Shown: positions 36,177 through 44,296 of the stretch, piece by piece
Layout of the letters: the number at the start of each line of letters is the position of its first letter
How positions within the stretch are numbered: position 1 is the first letter of the stretch
Assembly: GCA_902782465.1 (NCBI GenBank)
Contig: CACZNH010000008.1
Coordinates: 1 to 64,000 of the forward strand
DNA from: an uncultured Bacteroidales bacterium
Lineage (GTDB): Bacteria > Bacteroidota > Bacteroidia > Bacteroidales > Muribaculaceae
DNA: 64,000 bases
Direction of reading: 5' to 3'
Made by a program: the position numbers and the translations under genes
The notes under the pieces: model-generated
Told to the model about the DNA's origin: nothing
Databases searched by the model: none
What the model saw: the letters and a program-made list of their open reading frames with translations, nothing else

Positions 36177-36755
36177 ATGAATGCAACAAATCATCCAATA
36201 GAGCATCATCCTTGGCCTCCATATGTTCCTGATGAGGCCCGGCATCTTTTTTTGGGAACATTTCCCCCAAAACCTGAACGTTGGTCAATGCCTTTCTTCT
36301 ATCCAAATCGCATCAATGACTTCTGGAGGGTAATGGGTATTATTTTCTTGAAGGACCGGGATGCCTTGTGGGATAATGAGTCGCGACAGTTTGACCTTGA
36401 GGCCATTAAGTCTCTGCTCAACAAGGAGAAAATTGCCTTGTGGGACACTGCTATGGCTGTGCGGCGTCTTAAGGACAATGCCAGTGACAAGTTCTTGGAG
36501 ATTGTGGAACCCATTGACCTTGCCGCATTGCTGGCTGCGCATCCCACTATTACTCAGGTTATTGCTACAGGAGAGAAAGCTGCCTCGGTTGTAGCTGCAC
36601 AGGCTGGTATCGATGTGCCGCCCATAGGGGAACCTGTGGATTGCAGTATCGCTGATTCCCGCATCAGGTTATGGCGAATGCCCTCTACCTCGCGGGCCTA
36701 TCCTTTGTCTCTTGAGAAAAAGGCTGCTGCCTATCGTAGAGTATTCGGCCTCTGA
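36177..36755 (+). CDS. Uracil-DNA glycosylase superfamily protein (Mug/UDG-like)
   Basis: 192-residue cytoplasmic protein of the UDG fold. The N-terminal motif L-F-L-G-T-F-P-P-K-P near residue 24 is the family's G-x-x-P loop, followed by F-F-Y-P-N-R-I-N-D-F-W-R-V-M-G. The C-terminal P-S-T-S-R-A-Y corresponds to the minor-groove loop (in UDG: HPS). It lacks the catalytic Asp/His pair of classical Ung, as is common for Mug-like or nucleobase-processing members, so repair activity is plausible but not sure. The start codon lies only five bases after a TTTG box. Confidence 0.72.
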   Translation: MNATNHPIEHHPWPPYVPDEARHLFLGTFPPKPERWSMPFFYPNRINDFWRVMGIIFLKDRDALWDNESRQFDLEAIKSLLNKEKIALWDTAMAVRRLKDNASDKFLEIVEPIDLAALLAAHPTITQVIATGEKAASVVAAQAGIDVPPIGEPVDCSIADSRIRLWRMPSTSRAYPLSLEKKAAAYRRVFGL

Positions 36756-36796
36756 TTCCTGATGTCGCAATATGGCAGGTTTTTTCACACATTATA

Positions 36797-36826
36797 TTGT
36801 TTATTGGAAGAAAATAGTTAATTTTG
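36797..36826 (+). promoter_or_regulatory. Promoter of the PglF/CapD-like gene
   Basis: TTG (36797-36799), 19 bases, TAATTTTG (36819-36826), followed by a leader of about 85 bases. Confidence 0.7.
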
Positions 36827-36915
36827 CGGTCATATAAAAGTTCGCTGATGGCCCTGCAGGGCTTCTCGAGGGATTGAAAAGTGAACTATGAAAAAATGAT
36901 TTAGCACATTTATAA

Positions 36916-38874
36916 ATGGAAGCATTGATAAATAAACTGCTGGATTTGAGGATTTTCAGATGGTTCAGAGTCAAGACGACGCCCCGATGGATAATCCTTC
37001 TTCTGGATATGCTCATCGTCATGGTGAGTTTTATAGCCACAGTGATGGCTGACATGTATTCCACCCATTTCGTTCAGCCGTCTGGTACCATCTTGCTGAA
37101 TGCCTTCATCGTCATAGCCGTATATTTTGCCGTCACCTATATCTCCAAGAGTTATACCTGTGTTATCCGCTTGTCGGTAATCGAGGATTTGTACCGCATC
37201 TTTCTGGTAATTGTGTTTTCCACTCTCCTGTTGAGCGGTATCAATGTCTTGAAGCTGATGCTTACTGGCTCGACATTCATGAAGTTCTGGGATATTCTTG
37301 TCATTGGTGCCTTGTCGTTCTCGATGATGATGATTGAACGATTGTGCATCAAGTATCTTTACATGCGCATGAACAGTGCCACCGAGGGCCGCAAGCGCGT
37401 GCTGGTACTTGGAACTTCATTTGCCTCGGTGTTCCTTGCCAATGCACTTAAGGGCGAAATTGGCGGCAAGTATTTGCCGGTGGGATTATTGAGCATCAAG
37501 GCCGGACAGGAGAACAACGAAATCAACGGTTTCAAGGTCTATCGTTTTGATCCGACCAAGATGACCGAACTCTTTGAGCAAAAGAAAATTGATGCCCTGC
37601 TGTTCGACAGCAAGAGTAAAAACTTGATGCAGAGCGGTTTCGCAGATTTCTTTATCAAGAATGACATCCCCCTGCTGGCCATGAACAGGGTTGCCGAGTT
37701 TGACCAGGACAAGGAAGACAAAAACATTTCCACGTTCATTAAGGAAGTTCAGATTGAAGACCTGCTGGGGCGTGACCCCATTGTGCTGAACAACCCCATG
37801 GTGAGCGAGCACATCAAGGGCTCATGTGTGCTGATTACTGGCGCCTGTGGCTCGATCGGCAGTGAGATTGTGCGTCAGGTGGCCAACTATGCTGCCAGCA
37901 AGATTGTGCTTTTTGACCAGGCCGAGACGCCCATGCATGATCTGGCCTTGGAGATGAGAAAGGGTTATCCCGGTGCCGACATCGAGCTCTTTATGGGCGA
38001 TGTGCGCAACCGCGAACGTGTCGAGGAGGCCTTCAAGGCATTCCATCCGCGTTATGTGTTCCATGCTGCGGCCTACAAGCACGTGCCGATGATGGAAATC
38101 AACCCCACCGAGGCCATCCTGGCTAATGTCAGGGGTACCCGAAACGTAGCAGACCTGGCACTCAAATATGACGTCTATAAGTTTGTGATGATTTCGACCG
38201 ACAAGGCCGTGAATCCCACCAACGTGATGGGATGCACCAAGCGCCTGGCCGAAATCTATTGCCAGTCGCTCTACTTCGATGCCCAGAAGCAAGGCAAGAA
38301 GACCCAGTTCATCACCACACGCTTTGGCAATGTGCTGGGCAGTAATGGCTCGGTGATACCCTTGTTCCGCAAGCAGATTGCCGCCGGCGGCCCCGTGACC
38401 GTGACCCATAAGGAGATTATCCGCTACTTCATGACAATTCCCGAGGCCTGCTCGCTGGTACTCGAGGCCGGATGTATGGGCAGCGGTGGCGAGATATACA
38501 TTTTTGACATGGGTGAGCCCGTCAAGATTTACGACCTGGCCCGACGCATGATTTCCCTCGCGGGTCTCAAGCCCGAGGTGGACATCAAGATTGACGAAAT
38601 CGGTCTGCGCCCCGGTGAGAAGCTTTACGAGGAACTCTTGAACGACAAGGAGAAGACCACTGCAACCGTCAACAAGAAAATCATGATTGCCAAGGTGAAG
38701 ACCTACGACTACCAGGACGTGTGCGCCAAGATAGAGAACATCATCTCTCTTGCTGCAAGTGGTGAGACCCATGCCATGATCTATGCCATGAAGGAGTTCG
38801 TCCCCGAGTATAAGAGCCAGCACAGCAATTTCGAGTCCATAGACAAGGAAATCGAGGCGCAGAGCAAGAACTGA
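36916..38874 (+). CDS. Membrane nucleotide-sugar 4,6-dehydratase (PglF/WbpM/CapD family)
   Basis: 652 residues. Four N-terminal transmembrane helices (about 22-42, 55-76, 95-115, 122-142), a CoA_binding_3-like Rossmann segment (about 155-285) with V-L-V-L-G-T-S-F-A, then the catalytic SDR domain (about 310-600): G-A-C-G-S-I-G-S-E-I-V near 313, D-V-R-N-R, and S-T-D-K-A-V-N-P-T-N-V-M-G (the modified S/T-M/D-K triad of this subfamily). It converts UDP-GlcNAc-type precursors to 4-keto-6-deoxy sugars at the membrane for capsule or glycan synthesis. Monocistronic, with a small hairpin behind. Confidence 0.92.
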   Translation: MEALINKLLDLRIFRWFRVKTTPRWIILLLDMLIVMVSFIATVMADMYSTHFVQPSGTILLNAFIVIAVYFAVTYISKSYTCVIRLSVIEDLYRIFLVIVFSTLLLSGINVLKLMLTGSTFMKFWDILVIGALSFSMMMIERLCIKYLYMRMNSATEGRKRVLVLGTSFASVFLANALKGEIGGKYLPVGLLSIKAGQENNEINGFKVYRFDPTKMTELFEQKKIDALLFDSKSKNLMQSGFADFFIKNDIPLLAMNRVAEFDQDKEDKNISTFIKEVQIEDLLGRDPIVLNNPMVSEHIKGSCVLITGACGSIGSEIVRQVANYAASKIVLFDQAETPMHDLALEMRKGYPGADIELFMGDVRNRERVEEAFKAFHPRYVFHAAAYKHVPMMEINPTEAILANVRGTRNVADLALKYDVYKFVMISTDKAVNPTNVMGCTKRLAEIYCQSLYFDAQKQGKKTQFITTRFGNVLGSNGSVIPLFRKQIAAGGPVTVTHKEIIRYFMTIPEACSLVLEAGCMGSGGEIYIFDMGEPVKIYDLARRMISLAGLKPEVDIKIDEIGLRPGEKLYEELLNDKEKTTATVNKKIMIAKVKTYDYQDVCAKIENIISLAASGETHAMIYAMKEFVPEYKSQHSNFESIDKEIEAQSKN

Positions 38875-38905
38875 CGAGTTAACAGTTAATAGTTAACAGT
38901 TAATA

Positions 38906-38928
38906 GTTGGGAGTGAGACAGTCCCAAC
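38906..38928 (+). terminator. Weak hairpin after PglF-like gene
   Basis: GTTGGGA pairs with TCCCAAC across a nine-base loop, followed by AGAAAAATG. Confidence 0.4.
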
Positions 38929-39008
38929 AGAAAAATGTTGTTCCTGTTGTTCAACGTTTATTAAATATATAGTTGTTTGAAAAAAAAGGACGCGGATGCC
39001 CGGGCTAA

Positions 39009-39038
39009 TTGCTAATCGCTAATAATTGCTTACCTTTG
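39009..39038 (+). promoter_or_regulatory. Consensus promoter abutting a small reading frame
   Basis: TTG (39009-39011), 19 bases, TACCTTTG (39031-39038). Only five bases (CAGCC) separate the box from the ATG at 39044, so the transcript would be leaderless. Confidence 0.65.
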
Positions 39039-39043
39039 CAGCC

Positions 39044-39172
39044 ATGAAACGATTGCCGGTTTTGATAGTTGCAATAGCGCTGGCCATGATGGCGATGGGC
39101 ACCGAGGTGCCGACGACGCCCGGCATCTACATCCACCAGGGCAAAAGAATTTGTGTAAGCCAAATGCCATGA
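39044..39172 (+). CDS. Possible small secreted peptide (42 residues)
   Basis: Reads as a signal peptide (MKRLPVLIVAIALAMMAMG) followed by about 23 residues with P-T-T-P-G-I-Y-I-H-Q-G-K-R. The tail resembles the G-I-Y-I-x-x-G-K-K end of Bacteroidetes C-terminal sorting domains, so the frame could be a real small exported peptide or a remnant in which signal and tail were joined by deletion. Support: a consensus promoter just before it and a hairpin terminator 90 bases after it. No homologue is recognised. Confidence 0.4.
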   Translation: MKRLPVLIVAIALAMMAMGTEVPTTPGIYIHQGKRICVSQMP

Positions 39173-39262
39173 TGCTTGCATCAATGGCTGAGGCGCAACC
39201 AAATTTATGAAAAATTATCGTGAGATAAGGGGAAAAACAATTCCTGCCACTGTGAAAAATAG

Positions 39263-39294
39263 GCATCTGCGCAAATCCGAAAATGCGCAGATGC
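39263..39294. terminator. Strong hairpin between small gene and DUF4251 gene
   Basis: Eleven perfect pairs (GCATCTGCGCA with TGCGCAGATGC), ten-base loop, T-rich on both outer sides, so likely active in both directions. Confidence 0.75.
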
Positions 39295-39369
39295 TATTTA
39301 TTGTTGTTTAGCGCCCTTTATCGTCACGATGGCGAGCCCCGGAAAAACAATGAGGCGGCTTGTGAAAAT

Positions 39370-39861
39370 CTAGAACACCATTTCTCCGTCAAATGAGATG
39401 GCGTCGCGGTCATGCCCGTACACGTCGATGATGGCTTTGCCGTTGGTGAACATGTCGATGCGGTAGTGATAGGTGTCCTCGTCATTATTCACATTAAATT
39501 CGATGGTGTAGCGGTTGCTTGTTGGCCGTGTTACCATGTAGTCGGTTATCTTGCCTTTGAAGATTAGGCCCTTGCCGCCACCATAAGGCAGACGATAGGC
39601 CTCGCCCACGTAGGGCAGGTAACTGTCCACTTCTTCGCCAATCACTTTTAGCGTGTAGTTCGAGCTCACGTGGCGCGGCATGCCGCCTAACGGCTTCATC
39701 CAGTCCACTGCGATAGTGTAGTTGCCCTGGTCGAGCGCCGCCTGTACCATCTGCACTATTTGGGCCTCGCGTTCAGCCTTGGTCAGGCTGTTGCTTGTGC
39801 CGCATGCAACCAGTGCTGCCAGCATGGTTGCCGCCATAAAGAAGGAAAAGATTTTTTTCAT
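39370..39861 (-). CDS. DUF4251 lipoprotein
   Basis: 163 residues. Signal with lipobox A-L-V-A-C (Cys at about 20), then a DUF4251 beta-sandwich-like domain (about 45-160) with V-D-W-M-K-P-L-G-G, L-P-Y-V-G-E-A-Y and F-D-G-E-M-V-F at the end. Function of the family is unknown; it is specific to Bacteroidetes. It lies 9 bases behind a membrane protein gene on the same strand and probably shares its promoter. Confidence 0.85.
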   Translation of the reverse strand: MKKIFSFFMAATMLAALVACGTSNSLTKAEREAQIVQMVQAALDQGNYTIAVDWMKPLGGMPRHVSSNYTLKVIGEEVDSYLPYVGEAYRLPYGGGKGLIFKGKITDYMVTRPTSNRYTIEFNVNNDEDTYHYRIDMFTNGKAIIDVYGHDRDAISFDGEMVF

Positions 39862-39870
39862 AGCTGTATT

Positions 39871-40443
39871 TTACTCAACGACGTGGTACTGGTCGCGGGG
39901 ACGCCAGTTGGCCGTCAGGATGGTCATGGTCACGATGGCGAGCACCAGCGTCAGGATAATCATGGACAGGAGCATATACTTGGAGAGCATGCGGCCCATC
40001 ACTGCGGCATAGATGTCACCCATGCGGCTGATGACCAGTCCCATCGCTGTCTCGTAGTCAATCCACAGGACAATACTCTTAGTGAAGGGGATGAGTGACA
40101 GGGCAGCATAGCTGGCGATGACGCCCTTGCGGCCGCGGTAGTTGCCGAACAGCTTGCGCAGTCCCTCGGCAACGCATCCCAGTCCGACGCATCCCAGCGC
40201 AAAGTATTCGTGTCCCTGTCCGAACAGGAAGTTGACCATGAGCAACAACATGGCGCACAGGATGGCCATGCCAGGCATGGGGTGCTGCTGGTTCAGCTTG
40301 AAATAGGGCCATGCGGCCAACACGGCAGCAAAGACGGCGCTGTAAGTCCATCCGAACGGGTGGATGAACCCCAGGAACTCGGGAAGCGTTACCGCTACCA
40401 CATATAATGCTGCCAATGCTAATACTTTTACTGCTCTTTCCAT
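39871..40443 (-). CDS. Multi-pass membrane protein, MptD/Trep_Strep-like (putative ECF S component)
   Basis: 190 residues with about six hydrophobic segments (about 5-25, 28-45, 58-76, 80-93, 110-128, 155-178). Size, topology and the R-M-x-x-K-Y-M-L-L-S-M-I motif recall the Trep_Strep/MptD family, thought to be substrate-binding S components of energy-coupling factor transporters. No EcfA/T genes are nearby. The assignment rests on general resemblance, so another small membrane family is possible. Confidence 0.5.
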   Translation of the reverse strand: MERAVKVLALAALYVVAVTLPEFLGFIHPFGWTYSAVFAAVLAAWPYFKLNQQHPMPGMAILCAMLLLMVNFLFGQGHEYFALGCVGLGCVAEGLRKLFGNYRGRKGVIASYAALSLIPFTKSIVLWIDYETAMGLVISRMGDIYAAVMGRMLSKYMLLSMIILTLVLAIVTMTILTANWRPRDQYHVVE

Positions 40444-40464
40444 GACTTATTAATGTTATAGCGG

Positions 40465-40494
40465 CAAAGGTAAGTCAATTTATTGATTTTACAA
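40465..40494 (-). promoter_or_regulatory. Promoter of the membrane protein-DUF4251 operon
   Basis: TTG (40494-40492), 19 bases, TACCTTTG (40472-40465) on the minus strand, about 20 bases before the start. Confidence 0.7.
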
Positions 40495-40541
40495 GAATGA
40501 ATGGCGACAAAAAAGACGTTTACACCGTTTTTTTGTTATTG

Positions 40542-40574
40542 TTGATAAGAAAAGGGGGAAAAATTGTACCTTTG
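40542..40574 (+). promoter_or_regulatory. Promoter abutting the HExxH membrane protein gene
   Basis: TTG (40542-40544), 22 bases, TACCTTTG (40567-40574), then CAGCC and a GTG start. The block TACCTTTGCAGCC is the same as at 39031-39043. Confidence 0.6.
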
Positions 40575-40579
40575 CAGCC

Positions 40580-40924
40580 GTGAAGATTGTGCGCACCTCG
40601 ATATTGCCCTTCCGGGGTTTCTCGGCGATTAATTTGCTGGGGGTTTTGTTCGTGCATCATGGCGTGTACTTGAGCAACGAGCTGATCAACCACGAGCGCA
40701 TTCACACGGCGCAGCAGCGCGAGATGCTGTTCGTGTTTTTCTATCTCGCTTATGTCATCGAGTGGCTGATGAGGCTGCCCATGAGGGGGAACGCCTACCG
40801 CAACATCTCGTTTGAGCGCGAGGCGTACGCCAATCAGCGCAATCCTCACTATCTGGAATCGCGGCAACATTATGCATGGCGCCGCTACATGAAGAAACCC
40901 TTATATCGGTCAAAAAAGAAATGA
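40580..40924 (+). CDS. Small HExxH-motif membrane protein
   Basis: 114 residues, GTG start five bases behind a promoter box; no later in-frame start would keep the conserved N-terminal part. Contains N-H-E-R-I-H-T-A-Q-Q (H-E-x-x-H, zinc-protease-like) near residue 36, a hydrophobic helix about 50-66, and a basic C-terminal end. The fold may be a minimal metallopeptidase, but length and lack of a third ligand leave this open. Its stop overlaps the start of the PBP4 gene (ATGA), so the two are translationally coupled, hinting at cell-wall work. Confidence 0.7.
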   Translation: MKIVRTSILPFRGFSAINLLGVLFVHHGVYLSNELINHERIHTAQQREMLFVFFYLAYVIEWLMRLPMRGNAYRNISFEREAYANQRNPHYLESRQHYAWRRYMKKPLYRSKKK

Positions 40925-42363
40925 GAATGAGAAAAATAGCTTTATCTGCAGTGTTGGCTCTGATGGCTGTGGCACAACTTGCTGCCATGACGCCCCAGGA
41001 AGCCGTCAACCGCTTTGTATCACACAGTTCACTCCGTTATGCGTCAGTGGGGGTTCAAGTAATTGATTTGGATTCGGCCAAGTCCATTGCCAGCTATCGC
41101 CCCGAGCAGGCCAATATCACTGCCTCGACGATGAAGACCGTTGTCTCGTCGGCAGCACTGGGCCTGTTGGGACCTCACTTCCGCTTCGAGACGCCCGTTT
41201 ATCTTGACGGTGTGGTCCAGGACGGATGTTTCAAGGGCAATGTGGTCATCCGTGGCACGGGCGACCCCACGCTGGGTTCAGTGTTCCTGCCTTGCCAGGC
41301 CAATATCGTCGATGAAATCATCGCTGCTTTGCGTGACCGTGGCATCACCAGCATCGAGGGCGCAATTATCGGCGATGACAGCTATTACGGCTATCCCTAC
41401 TTTGATGAAGACTGGGATGTGGGCGACCTGGCCTATGACTACGGTGCTGCCGTTCATGCCTTGAATTTCCATGACAACCTCGTGACCGTTTCCTGCACCC
41501 TGGATTCCCGCGGTCGCGTGTCGCAATCATCGTTCAGGCCGTCGGTGCCTGGCCTTAAGGTCATCAGCCGTTGTCGCAACAATCGTGGCCGCAACGCCAT
41601 CACACCTTATCTGGACTATAGCATTCCCGCCCTGATACTCACAGGTGAGACAACCGCTAGGAGCTATCGTAACACCTATGCCAATCCCACGCCGGCTCCC
41701 ATGCTTGTCGATAGCGTGGAGCGTGCGTTGAGGACCAACGGCATTAGCTATACGCAAAATCAGGATGCTCGTGCAGCCCTCTCCACTGCCGACAGCATAC
41801 TGCTTGTGTTGCACAAGTCTCCCGAATTGACCGAAATCATCACCTCGTTGCTGGATCGCAGCGACAATATGTTTGCCCACGCCCTGTTGCGTGCCATCGG
41901 AGCCCGTGACTGGGAATTGAAGGGGTATGAAAACTTGCCCAGCGACCTTGACCAGGTGGGTGTTGCTGCCGTCAAGCACTGGCTGGAACTGCAGGGGATT
42001 GACACCGAACCGCTGTTCATGCGCGACGGCAGCGGCCTGGCCCGTGCCAACAAGGCGTCGGTCAGCTTCTTCGGGGATATGCTCACGATGATGGCTCACC
42101 GTCGTTTTGACGGCGTCAGGCTGTGTGACCTCATGCCCAAGGCCGCCGACCGCGTAGGCAAGACCTTGGAGAAAAACCCGTTGAACGACCGCATCGTGCT
42201 CAAGTCGGGCAGTATGCGCCATGTGCAGTGCTTTGTGGGCTACTATCCTGCCGAAGAGCCCCGCTATGCCTTTGCCGTGCTGGTCAACAACTACACCTGC
42301 TCACGTGCCAGCATCAAGGACCAGATAGGCACCTTCCTTTGCAATCTTTTGCAGGAAAAATAG
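40921..42363 (+). CDS. dacB: D-alanyl-D-alanine carboxypeptidase/endopeptidase (PBP4, S13)
   Basis: 480-residue periplasmic penicillin-binding protein that trims or cuts peptidoglycan peptides. Signal peptide 1-22; S-x-x-K motif S-T-M-K at Ser69-Lys72; S-x-N motif S-D-N near 320; K-S-G in place of K-T-G near 438. The three active-site motifs are in the order and spacing of S13 enzymes with the extra domains II/III between motifs 1 and 2. Start at 40921 gives an ATGA overlap with the upstream gene and a proper signal peptide. Confidence 0.92.
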   Translation: MRMRKIALSAVLALMAVAQLAAMTPQEAVNRFVSHSSLRYASVGVQVIDLDSAKSIASYRPEQANITASTMKTVVSSAALGLLGPHFRFETPVYLDGVVQDGCFKGNVVIRGTGDPTLGSVFLPCQANIVDEIIAALRDRGITSIEGAIIGDDSYYGYPYFDEDWDVGDLAYDYGAAVHALNFHDNLVTVSCTLDSRGRVSQSSFRPSVPGLKVISRCRNNRGRNAITPYLDYSIPALILTGETTARSYRNTYANPTPAPMLVDSVERALRTNGISYTQNQDARAALSTADSILLVLHKSPELTEIITSLLDRSDNMFAHALLRAIGARDWELKGYENLPSDLDQVGVAAVKHWLELQGIDTEPLFMRDGSGLARANKASVSFFGDMLTMMAHRRFDGVRLCDLMPKAADRVGKTLEKNPLNDRIVLKSGSMRHVQCFVGYYPAEEPRYAFAVLVNNYTCSRASIKDQIGTFLCNLLQEK

Positions 42364-42453
42364 TTGGTGTTTCAAAAAAAATGCCTAAAATTGCAGGCTA
42401 AATTTAAGCATGACTTGGCACAGGATTGCTAGGTTACAATAACACTGAAGATT

Positions 42454-43479
42454 ATGAACATGTCGATAGAAAAAATGCTGTCTCATGTCTATGAGATTGA
42501 GGGATTGATGCTCGTGTCCCGCCGACTGGGTGAAGAGAACACGCCTGATGTCATCACCAATAAAATGCACCGCAAGGTGCGTGAACTCGCCGAGATGTGC
42601 GGCATGGAGATTGCCGTAGAGCAAGAAACCCCTGTACAGCAACCCGAGGCCGCCCCCGTCGAGCAACCCGTCGAGCAGCCGGCAGCTACGGAATTGCCTG
42701 CCCAGCAGGAGCCTGTCGTTCCCGCCGAGGCCGAGGGCTTGCCCGAGGAGGATTATGATGCCGACGAGACCTGGCAGCATGACAATGGCGAGGAGTTCAA
42801 TGAAGTGTTTGAACTCAACTACGAGGAACCCAAACATGAAACGGTTGCCGACAATGAAGTGCCTGTCGCCGACCGTGAGCCCGACGAGGATATCACTGTG
42901 GAGTTTATTGAGGCCGACGAAGAACCCGCCGAGGAGCCTGCCGTCGAGGAACCCCGTCAGGAACAACCCACCCCTGTTCCCCCCATCTTTAACCCTAGGC
43001 CTGAAGCCGAGAAAGTCGTTGCCCCTGTGGCTCCAGCTCCCGAGCCTGTCAACGATGAGCCCGTTCCCGAGCCTGACCCCGATGTGCTCCCTGAGGCTGA
43101 CGAAGAGCCCGACATTACTGTGGAGTTTATCGAGGCCGATGATGTGCCCGTACCCGAGCCCGAGGACCTGCCTATCCCGCCAACACCTACCGAGATTCCT
43201 GTGGAGGTAGAGCCTGAATCACCGATTCGCGTTGACGAGAAATTGCAGCGACATCTTTCCAAGGATATCCGCAAGGCCTTGTCTATCAATGACCGTTTCC
43301 GTTTCCAACGCGAACTGTTCGCCGGTAGCGCCGACGCACTGAATACCGCCATCGAGCACATCGAGGCGATGCGCAGCTATGGCAATGCTGAACTCTATTT
43401 TTACAGCCAGTTGAACTGGGACCGTGAGAATGAGGTGGTGAAGGATTTCATGACCCTTGTTCGCAACCATTTCCAGTAA
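42454..43479 (+). CDS. Acidic proline/glutamate-rich protein with conserved ends
   Basis: 341 residues. The N-terminal helix block (about 1-55) and the C-terminal block (about 255-341, with L-S-I-N-D-R-F-R-F-Q-R-E-L-F) are well-formed and resemble a Bacteroidetes family of unknown function. Between them are about 200 residues of low complexity rich in E, P, V and D, including two near-copies of D-I-T-V-E-F-I-E-A-D (near residues 147 and 221). No signal peptide is present, so it should be cytoplasmic. The middle may be a flexible spacer. Immediately followed by rsmI. Confidence 0.8.
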   Translation: MNMSIEKMLSHVYEIEGLMLVSRRLGEENTPDVITNKMHRKVRELAEMCGMEIAVEQETPVQQPEAAPVEQPVEQPAATELPAQQEPVVPAEAEGLPEEDYDADETWQHDNGEEFNEVFELNYEEPKHETVADNEVPVADREPDEDITVEFIEADEEPAEEPAVEEPRQEQPTPVPPIFNPRPEAEKVVAPVAPAPEPVNDEPVPEPDPDVLPEADEEPDITVEFIEADDVPVPEPEDLPIPPTPTEIPVEVEPESPIRVDEKLQRHLSKDIRKALSINDRFRFQRELFAGSADALNTAIEHIEAMRSYGNAELYFYSQLNWDRENEVVKDFMTLVRNHFQ

Positions 43480-43501
43480 TTATGGTTTAGTGCCACATTC
43501 C

Positions 43502-44236
43502 ATGGCAGGGAAATTGTATATAGTGCCCACCCCAGTGGGAAATCTGGGGGACATGACACCGCGAGCTGTCGAGGTGCTCAAGAGCGTGGATACTATCCTC
43601 GCCGAGGATACCCGTACCAGCGGCGTGTTGCTCAAGCACTTTGACATCTCAACGCCCATGCGCAGTCACCACAAATTCAATGAGCATGAAGCGGTGGCTG
43701 CTGTCGTGCAGCAGTTGAGCGGTGGCGCGGTGATGGCGCTCATCAGCGATGCGGGAACTCCAGGCATCAGCGATCCGGGTTTTCTGCTGTCGCGTGAATG
43801 CCGTCGCCAGGGCATCGAGGTGGAGACCCTGCCGGGACCAACGGCTTTTGTGCCCGCGCTGGTCAACTCGGGACTGCCTTGTGACCGTTTCGTCTTCGAG
43901 GGATTCCTGCCGCAAAAGAAAGGCCGCGCCACGCGTCTTGAGGAACTCAAGTCACAGTCCTTGACGATGGTGTTCTATGAATCACCCGTGAGGCTGTTGA
44001 AGACGCTCCAGCAGTTTGCCGAGGCTTTCGGTCCTGACCGTGAAGCCAGTGTCGTGCGCGAAATCAGCAAGCTGCACAACACTACCCACAACGGCACGCT
44101 CGGTGAGCTGGTGGAATACTTTACCGCTCACGAGCCCCGTGGCGAAATCGTCATCATCGTTGCCGGATGCCCGCCAGTGGCTGCTGTCAAGGTCGACAAG
44201 TATGCCGCCTTCAAGGGAAAACAAGCCAAGGTATAA
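43502..44236 (+). CDS. rsmI: 16S rRNA 2'-O-ribose methyltransferase RsmI
   Basis: Methylates the 2'-OH of C1402 in 16S rRNA using SAM. 244 residues. TP-methylase fold with L-Y-I-V-P-T-P-V-G-N-L-G-D near residue 5, A-E-D-T-R-T-S near 36, S-D-A-G-T-P-G-I-S-D-P-G near 78, and L-P-G-P-T-A near 106. The Met at 43502 (MAGKLYIV) is the family start; an in-frame upstream ATG at 43457 lies inside the preceding gene. Shorter than the ~280-residue E. coli form. Confidence 0.95.
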   Translation: MAGKLYIVPTPVGNLGDMTPRAVEVLKSVDTILAEDTRTSGVLLKHFDISTPMRSHHKFNEHEAVAAVVQQLSGGAVMALISDAGTPGISDPGFLLSRECRRQGIEVETLPGPTAFVPALVNSGLPCDRFVFEGFLPQKKGRATRLEELKSQSLTMVFYESPVRLLKTLQQFAEAFGPDREASVVREISKLHNTTHNGTLGELVEYFTAHEPRGEIVIIVAGCPPVAAVKVDKYAAFKGKQAKV

Positions 44237-44296
44237 CAAAAAGCAAAGTAATACGTTATTCAATAAGTAAGAACAAACCGATAAAAGCCTTTAGAT

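Larger units (their letters stand above)
38875..39369. other. 495-base stretch without a large gene
   Basis: Holds TTAACAGTTAATAG-type tandem units (38878-38908), a hairpin, a consensus promoter, a 42-codon reading frame and a strong hairpin (39263-39294). From 39173 to 39262 nothing recognisable is seen. Confidence 0.7.

Noticed and set aside
30547-38874. A full capsule/O-antigen cluster
   Set aside because: Only scattered members are present (rfbC, Wza-like, PglF-like, nucleotidyltransferase-like), in different orientations and interrupted by clpB and a UDG-like gene; no glycosyltransferase series, flippase or polymerase.
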